64,000 nt of DNA from Phoronis australis (taxonomy: Eukaryota; Phoronida; Phoronidae), in assembly GCA_002633005.1 (NCBI GenBank), contig NMRA01000134.1, positions 224,204-288,203 on the forward strand, given 5' to 3'. How positions within the stretch are numbered: the stretch's first letter is position 1; each line of letters opens with the position of its first letter. The notes under the pieces are model-generated. The model made no database searches and was not told the DNA's origin. It saw nothing but the letters and a program-made list of their open reading frames with translations. The position numbers were made by a program, and so were the translations under genes. Shown here one piece after another: positions 34,290 to 47,212 of this stretch.

Positions 34290-37200
34290 ACCAACATGGC
34301 GACTTCCAGTAAAAGAATGTCGATGGATTTACAGCCGTTTAAATCTCTCTGTTTGCATCGAACTCCCGCATTTCAAAGCTAACGAGTCAAGAAATACATT
34401 ACCAGTAACGTATACGAAACATTTTACGATAATTATCTTGTATACTATGCTGGATTCTGAAGTGATGTGACTTTTTACGAAATAATTTGTGGAAGAAATT
34501 AGGCCACCCCCAAAAACACTCAACAGTCATTTTAGGCGTACTATAGCACCTAATAGTGGGAAAGGAGTAGCTGAGTGCGTCGCGACCACGGGAGATTGTC
34601 TCGATCTTTTCAGAGCACACCCTCTCGTATGTTAACATGTTCATGTACGTTATATAAGCTCCCGTGAATACCGTGAAGGTTGAAGTAATGGGTCAGATAA
34701 GCCTTAGATAAGGATATATGCTGAAATTCTGTTATTATTCATTGTCATTGCATAATAGACTGACACACTTGTCACTACTAACAGAAGTTAGGAGCATAAA
34801 ATGCAGTCAATGGTCCTAAACACACAAACATTAAGTAGTCTAGCAATAGTTTTATAATGACTGACATTATCGCTTTTGGCGGTGCCATTTAGCAATGACT
34901 GCCATCGTACAGTCGTACGGAGTGTTCAATTATTTCGGAGGGTGTTTGTTGCTGCGAAATTAGGATTATACCCACTCTATCAGTATCATCAGCAAGATAA
35001 AACCTCACCCTTTCGTGAGTTGGCACAATCATTAAAACTGACCCATTTTGATTAGAGCCTCAATTTAAAAGTCAACTTTTCTGATAACATAATTATGCAA
35101 AGTTATTATTTACAGGGAATTGAATTTCAGTAAAAAGCTGGACTGTATTCTTTTTAACACAAGAAGCCTCAGTTGTATATGAAACATTCAGTGGTTTTGG
35201 TGCAAAAATGGATCATTTTATACAGTTCGAACGTAAAAGTAAATATTTTTATGTGGAATTTATTTGGAAATTCGCCTTTTCATGCTGACTTTTACAATGC
35301 CTGAGTCACTGGTCAGAGTGTGACATTTGGTCACATGCAATCTATGCAAGTGTTCTGACTCTCTCTCCTGGACCCCGACTCATTGACTGTTTCATTTTTT
35401 TGCTTTCCACGTTTACATGATGTCAGGTGTTGCAGTCTAATTGCAAAACCAGAACCATTCTAAAACATTCAGAAACTACTATGGTTCGCTGTAATCAAAG
35501 CATCCTGGAGTTAAACTTTGTAAGCAAGCGAACTTAAAAAATCTGGTTCGTTGAAATGACTAGTTGCAAAAACATCTCACATTTCAAAATTGGGAGGTCA
35601 GGGTACTTCAAAGATTTTAAGTTTGGTCACTTAACCCAAATCAACGATTTCTTGTGTGTTAGTTGGGTTGGATTGTTATCCAGGCAATAGTCACTCACTG
35701 GCAATCCGCATTTTGAGAACAAGTTTTAACGCCTGCTATTCAGTGAAAAACTGGTTCTTGTTATGCAGTAGAAAACACTGGTTCTCAAAGTGGGGGGTCC
35801 CCTGTATGCGACTATTACCATTATGTTTTGCTCAATGTTTTGATCAACATGCTAGTGTTTCATTCTTGTGGTTATGATCTACATAATACAGCAATGATTT
35901 TAGTCAACATTTCGGTCTTTTCGAAAAGTTTTTCAAAATTACAAATTTGACTTTATTGAGGGGGCCTCCTCGTGGCAAGAGTTGGGCAGTGTGAAATGCT
36001 TGAGAACATTCGCACTGGCAAACACCCTCACGTTGACTCAAAATTAAAAACCGTGACATCATTAATGTGTTCCTAGAAATATTACACTCATAAGCTACAA
36101 AACACACAACATGCAAAGAAATTTGTCTAACACTGGGAACTTCATTTTTCTGATGTATTGATTAGAAATATGATCTAGTTTAAGGATAGACTGAAGTACT
36201 AAGTCTGGGCATTAACATAGCCATAGGACACACAACAAGGCTACACCCTCTTCATTGCAGACCCTTCCCCTGATAGAAACTCATTTCAATTTTGTGCTTG
36301 CCTAGCTCCCCTGTCCCTGTCCCCTGTTCATGCAGTGCCTCCAGGTTGCCTCTCATTACAGCCACAATCATTGGTCGCCAACAATTTCAAGTTTGGCAAC
36401 CTCTGTTGAATAATTCTGACTACACCAGTGGTGCTGGGGGAATAGGTTATTAAAGACCCGACTTCCACTCAAGTTGCACATTCACTGCCTTGTGAAAGCA
36501 TATGCCATTATGAAAGTAACACCTGGGTCCAGGGTTTCAACTTTCTACTCAAGATTTTTTGTTATTTTCTATTCTACTTTTGTTTGAACTCGAGATAAGT
36601 TTCTTTTATTCTATATTTGAGTGCTTATTGGTGGCAATTAATTATCCCAGCATTAGAGCTAACAGTTCGAGTCTAAGTTCGAGGTGTTCCTAGAAATCTT
36701 AAGTTTTTACTCAAATTTCAGTTCGAATCTAGTGGTCATTAAGTACTATCTTGATCTCGCAAGAAAGTGGACTGGAAGTGACAAAAACAATTTCGAGTTC
36801 GATTTGGATTGAAAGCTTCACTCTAGAGGTGTATTCCCAAACATGTTCACATAATCCCTTTTCATGGTTTTAAATCAATCCATACAAGACTGGGCTAGAA
36901 TCTGTTTAGCCCAAAAAGCAATTAAATACATGGTGGAGAATAAGAAAACATCTGTAACAAACTGTATTGAAAAAATGAACCCTTTTTAAGTTCCTTATAC
37001 ACAAAGTGTACCATTTTTCAAGCTGCTATCAATCCAACCTCTTTTTAGAACCATCATGTAACAAATATGAGATTGGTCTCGTACTAACAATGTTGTTTTT
37101 GGCCAAAATAGTAGCTAGCAAATCTAATCACAATTGCTCGCATGAAGATTGGCTTCCGTTGAACTGATAGTTTGCTATTGCTTAAGACCTGGTGCAATAA

Positions 37201-37766
37201 CCATGGCTTTGCGCACTAACAAAGTTTGAGTTCTTCCAAGTCCACTAAGGAACAGTTTGAGTATATACAGGGCTTGGAATTTTCCTCTTTTAAGAGGATT
37301 TTCTATTTTTTGTTTTTATTTCCTCTTATTTAATTTCCAGCTTCTTTTTATCATTATTTTGACTTGATTCGTGCAAAAACATTTATTTCAGTTAAATTTT
37401 AAAACACAAAAAATATTTCTATCTCATAAGCCTATTTGTGAAACAATAGAACACCTGGAAAATTTTCTTCTTTTAGTCATTCCAATTCCTGTATATAGTG
37501 GTATGTTGTTCAGATCAAAATTTATTCTTTTTCACACAAGACGCATTCAAAGCAACTTTAAGGAATTTAATTCGAAGGAAATCTGTAAGCCAGAAGACAC
37601 CATATAATAAGCGCATTCTGAAATCAACTATTGCGCTTGTACTTTCCATGATGTTCAACCCACATTGTTAGGTATATAGGGGTAGGGTTCATTTCAGTAT
37701 CCTTGGGCTTTCAGAGTACCATCCTAAAACCATTCCAGGGGATACTCCCACAGGTTTATACTGGAC
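34290..37766. other. No gene seen
   Basis: AT-rich DNA. Short frames at 34399-34644 (minus), 35656 and 37371 have no domain or convincing splice support. Confidence 0.35.
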
Positions 37767-38108
37767 ATGACAACTAGCTGGGTGATTTTTCTCGAGCAAT
37801 TTCTCTTAAAAATGGTGCTTAAAAAATCCGTACAAAAGCAAACTTTTCCCCATGAATACAACGGGTTTTCACTCTGGAAGTTAAAAACACTGCAAATGGT
37901 ACATTTTTCCTACTGCAGAAGGGGTTTTAACATGATATCTGTATTTTTAAAAATTTGGACACCAGACTCATTTTCGACAACAGGAATCTCTGAGCCGACT
38001 TCTTCAAGCTTAATGGGTGAAAAAGACACAGCTGTTCAAGAATTATTACGAAATGATTCATTTGTTAGCATTAACCCTTATGAAAAGATTGTGCATTTGG
38101 AACATTAG
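37767..38108 (+). CDS. Unidentified 113-residue frame
   Basis: The second half (PDSFSTTGISEPTSSSLMGE.. to a C-terminal VHLEH-stop) has gene-like composition, and a CTACTGCAG acceptor-like site at about 37910 could start a terminal exon. The first half is ordinary AT-rich translation. No domain recognised. Confidence 0.25.
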   Translation: MTTSWVIFLEQFLLKMVLKKSVQKQTFPHEYNGFSLWKLKTLQMVHFSYCRRGFNMISVFLKIWTPDSFSTTGISEPTSSSLMGEKDTAVQELLRNDSFVSINPYEKIVHLEH

Positions 38109-38818
38109 GTTACATTATTATTGAACTTCAAACCTCGGACTACAAACCTAATGTTTTTTAAGTCACTGTCTAAATGGTTGGAGATTCTTCTAGTACCAGA
38201 TTATGCATAAAACTAAAGCTTAGGAACCATTTGGAACACCTCTCGAGTATTTTCGTAGCTACAAATTTACCCTCGGAACATCTAGAGCACGTCGTCTATT
38301 TTCCTATTTATAAACTTTTCTTCGAAACACTTCGGCCGGGTATTTTCGTAGCCTAAAATATCCTCTCAAAGATGAACTTTATCCAAAATATGGCAAGTCG
38401 CGTGATTTTTTAGTCTTGAGAATAATATGCTAACTGAAGTCCGCACACATGCAGGAAGCGTTCACCTATTAGGTGAAATTTGAGGTTACGAAAACACCCG
38501 AGGTGTTCTGGATGCCCTTGGAAGTAATTGTTTTCAGTGCATGCTCGAACTTTTGGTCATTATGGCCAATCATTCTCCAATAAGTTTGAAAATTACGCAG
38601 GTTAAATTCACCTTAAAGGAGAAATTTAATGCTCCGAATATACCCAAGATGATCTGAATGGCTTAGTAGGACCCTCAACTTGTGCGGGGTCCCACTTCAA
38701 ACAGGGAAGAAAAAATTATGGCAACGTGGGGAGGGCTGTAGCTCGAGCATTGTGACTGCCTGAAGGGTCGAAAATTGTGGTGTTCTAGGGATTGAATACT
38801 GTGTCTACTGTAACACTG

Positions 38819-38977
38819 TGCAGTGACGGATTTTGGGGGGGGCAGCAAGGGGAACATGGCCCTGCCTAAAATTCTCCCAGATTCCATTTGGCAGTTTGGG
38901 GGTGTGAATGTCTGACGGTCAAAATACTCTGCTCTTGCCCCTGCACCCCAACTCAAAATCCTGGATCTGCCCCTGCA
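38819..38977. mobile_element. Short GGATC-type inverted-end element
   Basis: Left end CAGTGACGGATTTTGGGGGG; right end, complemented, CAGGGGCAGATCCAGGATTT. Its left part matches 19678-19765. Confidence 0.65.
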
Positions 38978-39013
38978 AGAGACGTTTTCAATTCATATAA
39001 AGCGTTCAAATAC

Positions 39014-39085
39014 TGAAACTGAAAAAAACAAGTGAAAAGAGTGAAGCCATACTGAAAAAACCAAGTGAAAAGAGTGAAGCCATTG
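39014..39085. repeat. Two-copy tandem repeat
   Basis: CAAGTGAAAAGAGTGAAGCC is repeated after about 35 bp. Confidence 0.85.
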
Positions 39086-39336
39086 TTTATTCAGATTTAT
39101 TTTCATAATATGGAATCGATAATTACGTGAATGTCAGCTCAGTTTGTTTATAAAATAACAATATAAACAGCTATCTCACCAGAGAGTTCGACGGCAAACG
39201 TAACCCAAAAATAACTTTTACTCTCGCGACACCTAGCGACCTGATAACGTATTACCGGATATAAGCATGCGCACGTCAACTTCCTGGTTAAAAAATTGCC
39301 AGCTGACAGCCAATGAAAACCAGGCGTGCGTTCAGT

Positions 39337-39466
39337 AGACGCTAGGACCTACGCTAGGACCTAGCTAAAACCTAGTCAAAGTCACGTGCTCTTATTTAAC
39401 ATGCACGGCTATATCTCACGTAATCTCGCGAAGTCTTGCTTTTTAGCGAGGTCCTAGCGTTACCGT
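39337..39466. repeat. Inverted repeat ACGCTAGGACCT
   Basis: ACGCTAGGACCTACGCTAGG on the left, AGGTCCTAGCGT on the right. Possible small MITE. Confidence 0.5.
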
Positions 39467-39599
39467 GAACGGGAGGCAGGCTAGTGCTCTGTACCTGGGC
39501 CTTCACAAGTTATCCGTGACGTCATCTTGTGAGGCCCGGGAACCAGGTTAGTATCATTTCTAGCTTTATTTCTATCTTTCGAAGTGTCAGTAAAATACT

Positions 39600-40454
39600 G
39601 AGTAAGCTACCAAGCGGTTTTCATTTTAGCTGCTCGCAACTTCACATAGGGCCTACTCCTTTGTGCAACCATCTGCCAGATTTGTTGCAGCAAGACGCTA
39701 GAGAAAATCCGAAGGGAAATTCGGTTCCTTGCCAAAGAACAAGAACAACGGAGAGTACTTAATAGTGATACGTGCAGAGTAGAATTATACGACATCACTA
39801 GATCATGCACATACTCCGGCCATTTACGCTTGTGATCAATTGACAAAGTTTTCAACAGATTATGCAATATGCGATTAAAGCGCCCACATTGTGAATTTCT
39901 CTCAGGATGACACGGGGTTGTAAGGGATTTCTAAACTTCATATAATTCACACAACTGTTTGACCAGATCGCTTTGAAAATTACGACCCTGATCGCTATGA
40001 ATCCTGTCCAGAATACCAAACTTATTGAACCATTGCTCAGTTAAAGCCTTGGCAACAAACAGTCAGGGCAGTTTGACTGCGTGTCACAGCAACCTGTGTA
40101 AACTTCGTGAATACGTCAGTCATCACTAAACTGTTTTCTCTACCGTCACTGGACGGCTCTAGAACAGTAAAATTAACGACTAACACTTCGTTGGGTCTAC
40201 ATGCAGTCAAGTGACTCATGATCGTCTTCGATTTCTTGTATGGACCCTTAGCGGCAATTTGAACACCTCGCACATGATTTGCGCCACATATCTCTCTGAA
40301 TCCCTACCCAAAAGTAACGATTGCTAATCAAAGCAAATGTTCTCTCATACCCTTGGTGCCCAGCTGCATCATGCAGAGACACCATAATATCATTTCGTAA
40401 CGACTGTGGCACGTAAACATACTACGACATATTGAAGTTTAAAGCAACCGTGCA
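39600..40454 (-). pseudogene. Ty3/gypsy integrase remnant
   Basis: Read leftward on the minus strand, the frames give an HHCC zinc region (LHDAAGHQG..ERTF.., then CARC), the core block PNEVLVV..FTVLEPSSDG, the IHSDQGRNFQSDL block and KRKWPEYVHDLVMSYNS. These are in order for a Ty3/gypsy integrase, which inserts element cDNA into the host genome. At least two frame changes and one in-frame stop break it. Of the D-D-E triad, the first Asp position reads Asn and the Glu position reads Gly, so it would be inactive. The remnant stops abruptly at 40454, where the inverted-end segment begins. Confidence 0.8.
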
Positions 40455-42947
40455 ATGGGGCTATTCGGAAAATCTACAATAACTAGAGGGCGTGTGTGTA
40501 CTAGTGGTGATAGATTAACAGCCTCGATTTCGCGAGCCCTTTAAATACATGGTGAAATGGCTTGCAGCCGTGCCAACTGAATCTGAGATTGCGTAAAAAG
40601 GGTGCTTCTATGAGAGGAAGTAAGCACGACCTCATACAAAGGTAAGGTTTGTGATTATTTTTACGATTATTCCATGATTATTCTACCGATGCCTGTTAAC
40701 TGAGGCACTCGCCGATGTCGACTTAGCGGCAGTCAGTCGCCAGCCAGAGTCTGGTTAATCTTTATATATTGTGATATGTGATACGATACTTGACGTAGCA
40801 ATCGGGATCTTTTCGTACATCAAAGCATTATTATTGTTTGGAATGATTTCTAAAAGTTTATCAGTGACAGTTACATCAATCAATGCTGAATGTTTATGCT
40901 GTCAACTCGATACAGGTTAATGAGTTAAGATTACAATCCAATCCCAATGGCAAAGGGTACGTGAGTGATAAATATCCATTGCATTAGACTATTTGTTTAC
41001 TCCCTATCATATGTCTTCTGGAAATCTATTACACGTTGAAATGGAAATCTATCACGTCAGTTTTCACGTAACCTTTGGTTTTTAGGTTTGAAGGCTTGTA
41101 CCGTGCAGAGGAGATATGCATCGCTTCTGCACCGTCCCTGAATGGACAAAAATTGGTTTTTAGCATTTGACTGCAGCTAACCAACAAGATCTTCCCATCC
41201 AGTGCAGATCTGTTGTCAAAGCCTACTTTCAATATTGGAGACAACGAACAAAGCCTTTGAAAAGGAACAGCTATTTTTAAAGTCATTTTGTTAAATTACT
41301 TATTCAGGTCCCGAGGGGGGATTGGCATGGGGGGTTGTAATATTTGGTACAACTGAATGTGTGGAAATAACAGGTAATACATGTTTGGGGAAAAGAGCAT
41401 GGTGAGGTAATTCTTAACCTTCACGAAGTCCCTTCAAGTTGATTTCATGAAACTGTTTTGCTACTTGTATCAATTGTAAAACCACGAAAATATATTACAT
41501 TTTCCGAATTCACAGTGACTGAATAGTCTTAACTCATGCCTTGAAATGTTGCAAGTCGTTATAAATTCAAATGACTGCCATTTTTGTGAAAATTGCATTT
41601 TTGATGGTGCCTTACGATTTGTAATTACTCTTAAACAACAGAAAGATTATCCATCATTTTTAAATGACCCAAGTCTTCATATCTTCTATTAGAAGAAAAA
41701 CGGTTCCCTCAACCTTAGGCTAGAAGTATGCTTGACAGACCCATGAACCTGTAATCTGAGTTTAAAATTGCTGAAAGTATCAAAATTAAAAAGGCTTGAA
41801 AATGGGTAACAAAGGTTTGAAGTTGTCTCAAAAAACTTGTATATTTTACAGACAAGTGATGCGTTTAAAGAATTGTTATGGCTAGGGATAAAAAATAAAG
41901 ACACAGTTTTATGCAATACTCATTATATACACCCTTGGTTTCTGAAAATAGTAATTATTTACTTTTATGTGAAACTGTAGACCAATCACCATATATTTTT
42001 GAAAAACAGGGATAACATTTTTGATCCAATCTGGAGTACTTAATTATTCATATTTCAATATTTGTTCCAGGTTCAGTGACATTTTAAGGCCACTTCAAGC
42101 TGTATCATAGACAAGCTTTGTTACTCCGTTCTCTTCCCACAGCACTTCCACACACCAGCAGTGCTGCATGGCACAATGTGCAAGTCAGTGGCCCTGGAGA
42201 AATGTGAATCGCAGTACTAAGTTACCATAAGACAATGTGCCAGTGGAGTGTCTGTGTATCCAGACGAACTATATCTGACTGCTACACAAATAAGCCTTGT
42301 TGGTGAGGATGCCCTTTCATAGGCAATGAGTCATGTGTGGACAATAGCTTATTTCCTTTCCTGGAAGAAACATGAGGGACTGAAGCTAAAGAAGACCTAG
42401 TCACACTCTGGTCTAGTTCAGAGTCTGATTTTGGGCTCAAAACGATTCAAGTGATATGCTGCTGTGTTTACCTTCAAGGGTCTAATTGTGGATGTTATTG
42501 AGGCTGAATGAGGTTACATGAAAGAAAGCCACGTGTTGAAACTGGACCTTTTTTACAAGCGCTTCTATAGGCCATTGAAACTAGAACCCAGTGAAATGAA
42601 AGCCAAAAGCTGAGTGACATTAAATTTTCCTTTCAGAAGAAAGGCTTTATACTATTGGTAAAAACTTTTCAATTTGGTACAGATTATGGGGAAATGACAT
42701 TCAGTGACTGCATCGATTGTCTTATTGTATGTTTTCAATTGTAGCTAGCTGCTATGCACAAGATTCGAGAATAAACAATTATCAGTGTATTTAAAAACAA
42801 ATGGCAAACTGAAAAAGCACAGAAAGAAACATTGCGAGGGAGTCCATAATCAGGCATATCAGGTGCTGAATTACTGAATTACATTCAATTCTCTCAGGTT
42901 ATTGCTGAAGGATTGCTTTTCACTTTGTCCAACGGTGAAATAGATGG

Positions 42948-42979
42948 TCAGGCGGTTGGTTTCAGTTGTTTTTTCTTGC
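42948..42979 (-). CDS. Secreted Cys-containing protein, exon 2
   Basis: A strong acceptor (TTTCTATTCTGTTACAG) precedes this short terminal coding part. It continues the phase of exon 1 exactly (G|GC) and encodes a basic tail, KKKQLKPTA-stop. With the split Gly the junction reads LLGKKKQ. A Gly followed by basic residues is the usual amidation and cleavage signal in peptide-hormone precursors, although nothing else proves that use here. Confidence 0.4.
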
Positions 42980-43628
42980 CTGTAACAGAATAGAAATATT
43001 AGCAAATTGTAAAAGAAAAGGCAAGACAAAACTACTTTTGTAAGGCAGAACATACTTGACATTTCATCTTCATGTTTATGTGTAGAAACTAATAACCTTT
43101 GTACCCAAGTCTTATTTAATAACTGCATAAAATATGTGAAACAGGCTAAAAGTGATTTAACAATGTGTATTTTTCATGACACTTAAAATGTGCTTCTGAT
43201 CTCAACAAGTAAAATTCATTCTTATCTAGGTGTCAATTTTTTTCCAATGCAATGTTACGACATTTACTGAATTAAGGCTTATTCATGTTAATTCGATAAC
43301 TGAGCTGGTGGTCCTGGGGGTGGGGTCCACGATAAAATAAGGAAACTCACTCATCTAGAGAATTTTATTGGAAACAGCATAGTTTTGAAGAGAAACTGCT
43401 GTGAAAAAGTCACTCTTGACTTCTGTGCATCACGTACCATACACCTCTTATTTTGGGAGCACTCCCACCCAGGACAATATGAATATGTGCTGCTAGCCTA
43501 CCCGGCATCGGGTGAGTTTCCAAAAAGAAACACTTAGTTCCACTCAATAAAACTGTTATTCAGTGGGGTAACTGGTGGGGATAACATCACCGAACGATGT
43601 TGATAGAAACTGATTGCTAAAAACTTAC

Positions 43629-43864
43629 CAAGTAATGTTGTGTAGTCTCCGAATGGAACTGCATAGTCATAGACATAGAGCACACACGGGGCTTCAGCAT
43701 CCACACACTTTTTGTCAGTTAGTTGACCCTGTTGACCGCAATTGTCCACGAATATAGTAACCTTAGGTCTTTTGGGAATTTGTGGCCACCTGTCGAAGAC
43801 TTGCACCAGGGAAATTAGCAGTAATAAGGCTTAGCGCGACGACGTATTTTGATAAAAATTCCAT
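43629..43864 (-). CDS. Secreted Cys-containing protein, exon 1 (one-base frame break)
   Basis: ATG at 43864 has A at -3 and G at +4. The first codons read MEFLSKYVVAL. A second frame, shifted by one base at a CTAAG (43831-43832), continues ALLLLISLVQVFDRW, which together look like a single signal peptide. It then runs through PKRPKVTIFVDNCG, DKKCVDAEAPC and VYDYAVPFGDYTTLL to a perfect donor G|GTAAGT at 43628. The predicted precursor is about 88 residues, with three Cys after the signal peptide. The extra A may be a sequencing error, since homopolymer errors are seen elsewhere, or a real inactivating mutation. The family is not recognised; a peptide hormone or small secreted factor is possible. 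Confidence 0.5.
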
Positions 43865-43963
43865 CTTTTACCAGTTGTTTACATGCAGACAGCCACGCAT
43901 GCGCAATTTAATCACCACTAGTACAGCAGCGACACCGCGAGGAGAATTCTCCGAATAGCCCCA

Positions 43964-45080
43964 TTGGCAGCCCTATGGCCGTATTCATGGCACCGGAAAC
44001 AAACCCCGTCAAATCTGGGTAAAAAGTTGTCAGCCCGCATATATCAGGAGACTGGCCAACACCCTGTCGCTCTAAACGATACCTGTCTACGTTACCATAG
44101 GGTTGTCCGCGAACCCAGATTTTGCGTTGAAAACATTGAATCTACTTCTTGTGAAACTACGTTATTCAGGTTTCTCTGTTCTTTTAGCCAAAGCGTCAAT
44201 CATAGTGAACATCGAGTTTATTAACACCATCAAGAAAGTGACGTGACTGCGATTTTCTGCTGGGGTCAGTGCCTAAACGACGGACGCGAATCAGCAGCTC
44301 GTCAAATGATTCCCCACTATTGTGTTCCACAAAATGCTTTAGACCAAGTTTGTAGTCACTTGACTGCAAAATCAGACACGAAATATGATTTTAGCACAGA
44401 TGGCTGCACCTCCTTCGGAATAGGGCATGATTCAGATTTTTTCATTTGAACTACTAATTACTCTAAGCACCCAGCCCACTGGGTAACGCTTTCATTTTTA
44501 TCCTGTCGAGAACAGTAGAATATTTTCAACAATTTCCCAATATACAACGCATCACCGTATTTAGAATTCAACGTACTAAGTTACTCGTCTACACTCAAAT
44601 CAGATTCAAGCAATTCAGCGGCACTGCCGCTCAACGAGCGCCTGATCGCTTGTTTCAGTAAACCATCGTTTTGCAACGTAACTGGCAATCACTGAACTTC
44701 GCATAACCACTGTTGAAAGGAAATACCTGCGCTATCATTACCTGTAAACGTTGGTAAGTGAACAAGGTCACTACGAACAACATTACCCCATGAGTTCGCA
44801 CTTGAAGACACATGTTTACTCTCAACACTGCTACAGTCACCGGACCCAACGACAGATGACATCGGTTTCTTTTGAACAGGAGACAACTCACCTATCAATG
44901 AAATCAACGATGACATATTTTCATCTCTTCTACCAGAACACTCACGGAGAAACGACTCATCGGTAAAAGAAGCTTTGGAAATTTTCAATTTGAAATCCTT
45001 GAAATGGTTCTCACGTACGAAATTAACACACTTATTAACCAATTTGTCAGAGTCAAAGTCTATGTAAATGGATAAGTTAA
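43964..45080 (-). pseudogene. Ty3/gypsy gag remnant
   Basis: The minus frame at 44689-45042 carries a gag-like stretch (LVHLPTFTGNDSAGISFQQW). Downstream, in broken frames, a zinc-knuckle motif CFRCHEYGHRAAN lies at about 43967-44012. Its expected last Cys is missing because the inverted-end segment starts there. Gag forms the particle and its knuckle binds RNA. Many stops interrupt the frame. Protease, reverse transcriptase and RNase H are not found between this and the integrase piece. Confidence 0.6.
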
Positions 45081-45285
45081 CTCGCCAAGCAACTCACATA
45101 TTTGTCACACTGCGAATCCATGACAAAGAATGAAATGCATGGAACATAATCAGTCCTAGAATCACCCCAATAATGTGAGATAACCCCCTTCTACGAAGTG
45201 CATGACATACAGTGTATACAGTCACGCCTGTATGACACACGTAACAAAGGCTATACAGCGCTTTGAGACGCAACAAAGACATTAA

Positions 45286-47000
45286 AAGAGAATGCCACCT
45301 GATTTAATTGGTCTTTTTTATCGTCTTAATCGGTCTGTATCCACATCACCTCGTATACGGTCGATCTTGCCTCGCCGAGAGAGGAGTCGCGTTAACCTGT
45401 GAGGAAGGTGAGTAAACAACGCAGGGACTTCAGTGGTTCTTCTGCAAAGTGAGTCCCGGTATGGTGTGGTGTGTCGTTCCCACTTGTGCGAACTATGAAG
45501 CTGAGATGAAAGCGGGTATATCGTTTTTTCGATTTCCTCGAGAGCCCAAAATGCTTCGGAAGTGGCTCGCGGAACTGACGAATGAAAACTACGCCGTTAA
45601 TACCAAGAATGAGGCCGTGAAACATCTTCGTTCCGTGTGTGGCAGCCATATCGTCGACAGGGAGGCGTTTCACATGCGGAAATTTGTAGCAGCAAACGCA
45701 AGCGTCAATCGTTTCCATTCTCGTGCAGTTAGCGCTCTGACACCATGATTAGTCATTCAAACGGTTTTCGGAGCTATCCAGATGTTCCTGTTGCCTGAGA
45801 CACTTTAACGGCGCATCTCTAGTATTTCTTGACTTAATCAGTGTATTCCGGTTCGAACTGATAGCCTGTGAAACCTAACGATCCACCTGTGAAATCTTCG
45901 TCGGATGAGTACTCGTATAAGTCGGGATTGCAAGTTGCCATGTTGACATTTATTACTGTACGTTCTGTTTCAAAATAAATTATTCTCACCCTAACCATGC
46001 CCTAGCAGTGTTTGTGGCTGCAAATGTTTTGAGAATCCTGCAAGGAATAAATCACTGCGTTACCGGCTTTAGATGCAATAAAGCTAAATGACCGCCCATC
46101 TAAGCCGTGTGAGCGCATGCTAATTAGTGCTTGCATAGACGATAGTACTCTATGGTGCTTGCTAACATAAGTTATTGTGAAACAATAGCTCGATTTTATA
46201 TGCTATGGTCAGTTGTTAGCGGAATCTTTTTTTAGATATAGTACATTATTCGAATCATTGTTATTGTACAACTTTTGCCCGGACGGTTCTGTGGAAGGGG
46301 AGGTATGCCTTAGCGGCCCTCGACGAGTAAGTAGATTTGCAGTTTCGCGGCTAATTCACATCAAAATAATCACGTGCACATCATTTTTTTGGCTCACTAG
46401 TATAGTCTTTTAGTAACTGGAAGTTTAGTTTCCAAGTTTGGTTTATGGTCGTGGCGTCTTCAGTCCGGCCGGGACGAGCCTGCCGGATCCGGGTTCCAAG
46501 CCACCGACCGGTATAACAAGCGTTTTGTGTGTATAGAATCGAAAAAATTGCAAGTCTAAAATTTCAGCACACAGTTATGTTCTCATTTCAGTATATCACG
46601 GAAGAATAATTTGAATTTATCACCGAACAGACCCCTAATTCCCGCGACCGACCTTGGAAAATTGGCCTACTGAAGTTTGTAGGCAACGGTACGTTCAAAT
46701 GCCTATAAATCCGTAACAGCGAAACAAAACAACACGTTTGTTCAAGAACTCTGTGTATATGTAAGGGTTTTACATCGAATTTTGATGATTTATTGGTGTA
46801 AAACGATGAATTCAAGCTATAAGCTGACACCAGTAAGTGTGTTGTGAACTGCTGAACAGGCTGCATTCGAACCTATGACGTCATTGGTTAATTTCAACCC
46901 CGCCGTCTGCCGTCAGGTGTCAGGTAAAAGAGCTGAATTGTTATCGAACTACTCGATCTAAATTGATACAAAATGGGTTGTTTTTGAGTGGCATTCTCCT
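45286..47000. mobile_element. TTAA/THAP element, copy 2 (reverse orientation)
   Basis: 1715 bp, TTAA on both sides (45282-45285, 47001-47004), ends AAGAGAATGCCACCT and ..AGTGGCATTCTCCT. It is in reverse orientation to copies 1 and 3. It carries the best-preserved THAP frame and the second exon-like block (about 46213-46330, reading ESFFRYSTLFESLLLYN). Confidence 0.8.
45461..45748 (+). CDS. THAP-domain protein of the TTAA element
   Basis: ATG at 45461 opens a 95-residue frame with a complete THAP zinc signature: C-x4-C in WCVVPTC, x50, then C-x2-H in CGSH, with the conserved Trp in LRKW and the FFRFPREP block. THAP domains recognise specific DNA, often transposon ends. The frame stops without a nuclease domain, so the product would be a DNA-binding fragment able to compete with or guide a full transposase. 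The element is not obviously autonomous. The copies at 3.7 and 50.6 kb are more decayed. Confidence 0.6.
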   Translation: MVWCVVPTCANYEAEMKAGISFFRFPREPKMLRKWLAELTNENYAVNTKNEAVKHLRSVCGSHIVDREAFHMRKFVAANASVNRFHSRAVSALTP

Positions 47001-47212
47001 TTAAGCATAAGAATAAATGAACAATAGCAACTTATTAAGCATAACAATAAACAAAATACAGTTACTAACGTCCAGTCACATAACACTAATAGTTTGTAGT
47101 GGCTAGTTGGATAATTAGTGGCAGCAACCTCTGCAGCACACTTCGCTGTATTCAAACGCCAACAAACGAACAAAACCGATGACTAATCCTATAGGAACTC
47201 AATTCCTCTAGT

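Larger units (their letters stand above)
40455..43963. mobile_element. 3.5 kb segment bounded by inverted ends
   Basis: Left end GGGGCTATTCGGA with GTACTAGTGGTGAT 41 bp in; right end, complemented, the same two blocks 38 bp apart. The sequence between the blocks is diverged. AT lies on each side at the junctions, which could be a 2-bp target duplication. The right junction cuts a gypsy gag zinc knuckle and the left junction cuts gypsy integrase. Between the ends I find no transposase. The only gene is a small secreted protein on the minus strand starting 100 bp inside the right end; the rest (40.5-42.9 kb) shows nothing. Confidence 0.45.

Noticed and set aside
39529-39762. 77-residue plus-strand frame
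   Set aside because: Largely antisense to the gypsy integrase remnant.
43964-44449. Two plus-strand frames of 68-86 residues
   Set aside because: Antisense to the gypsy gag remnant.
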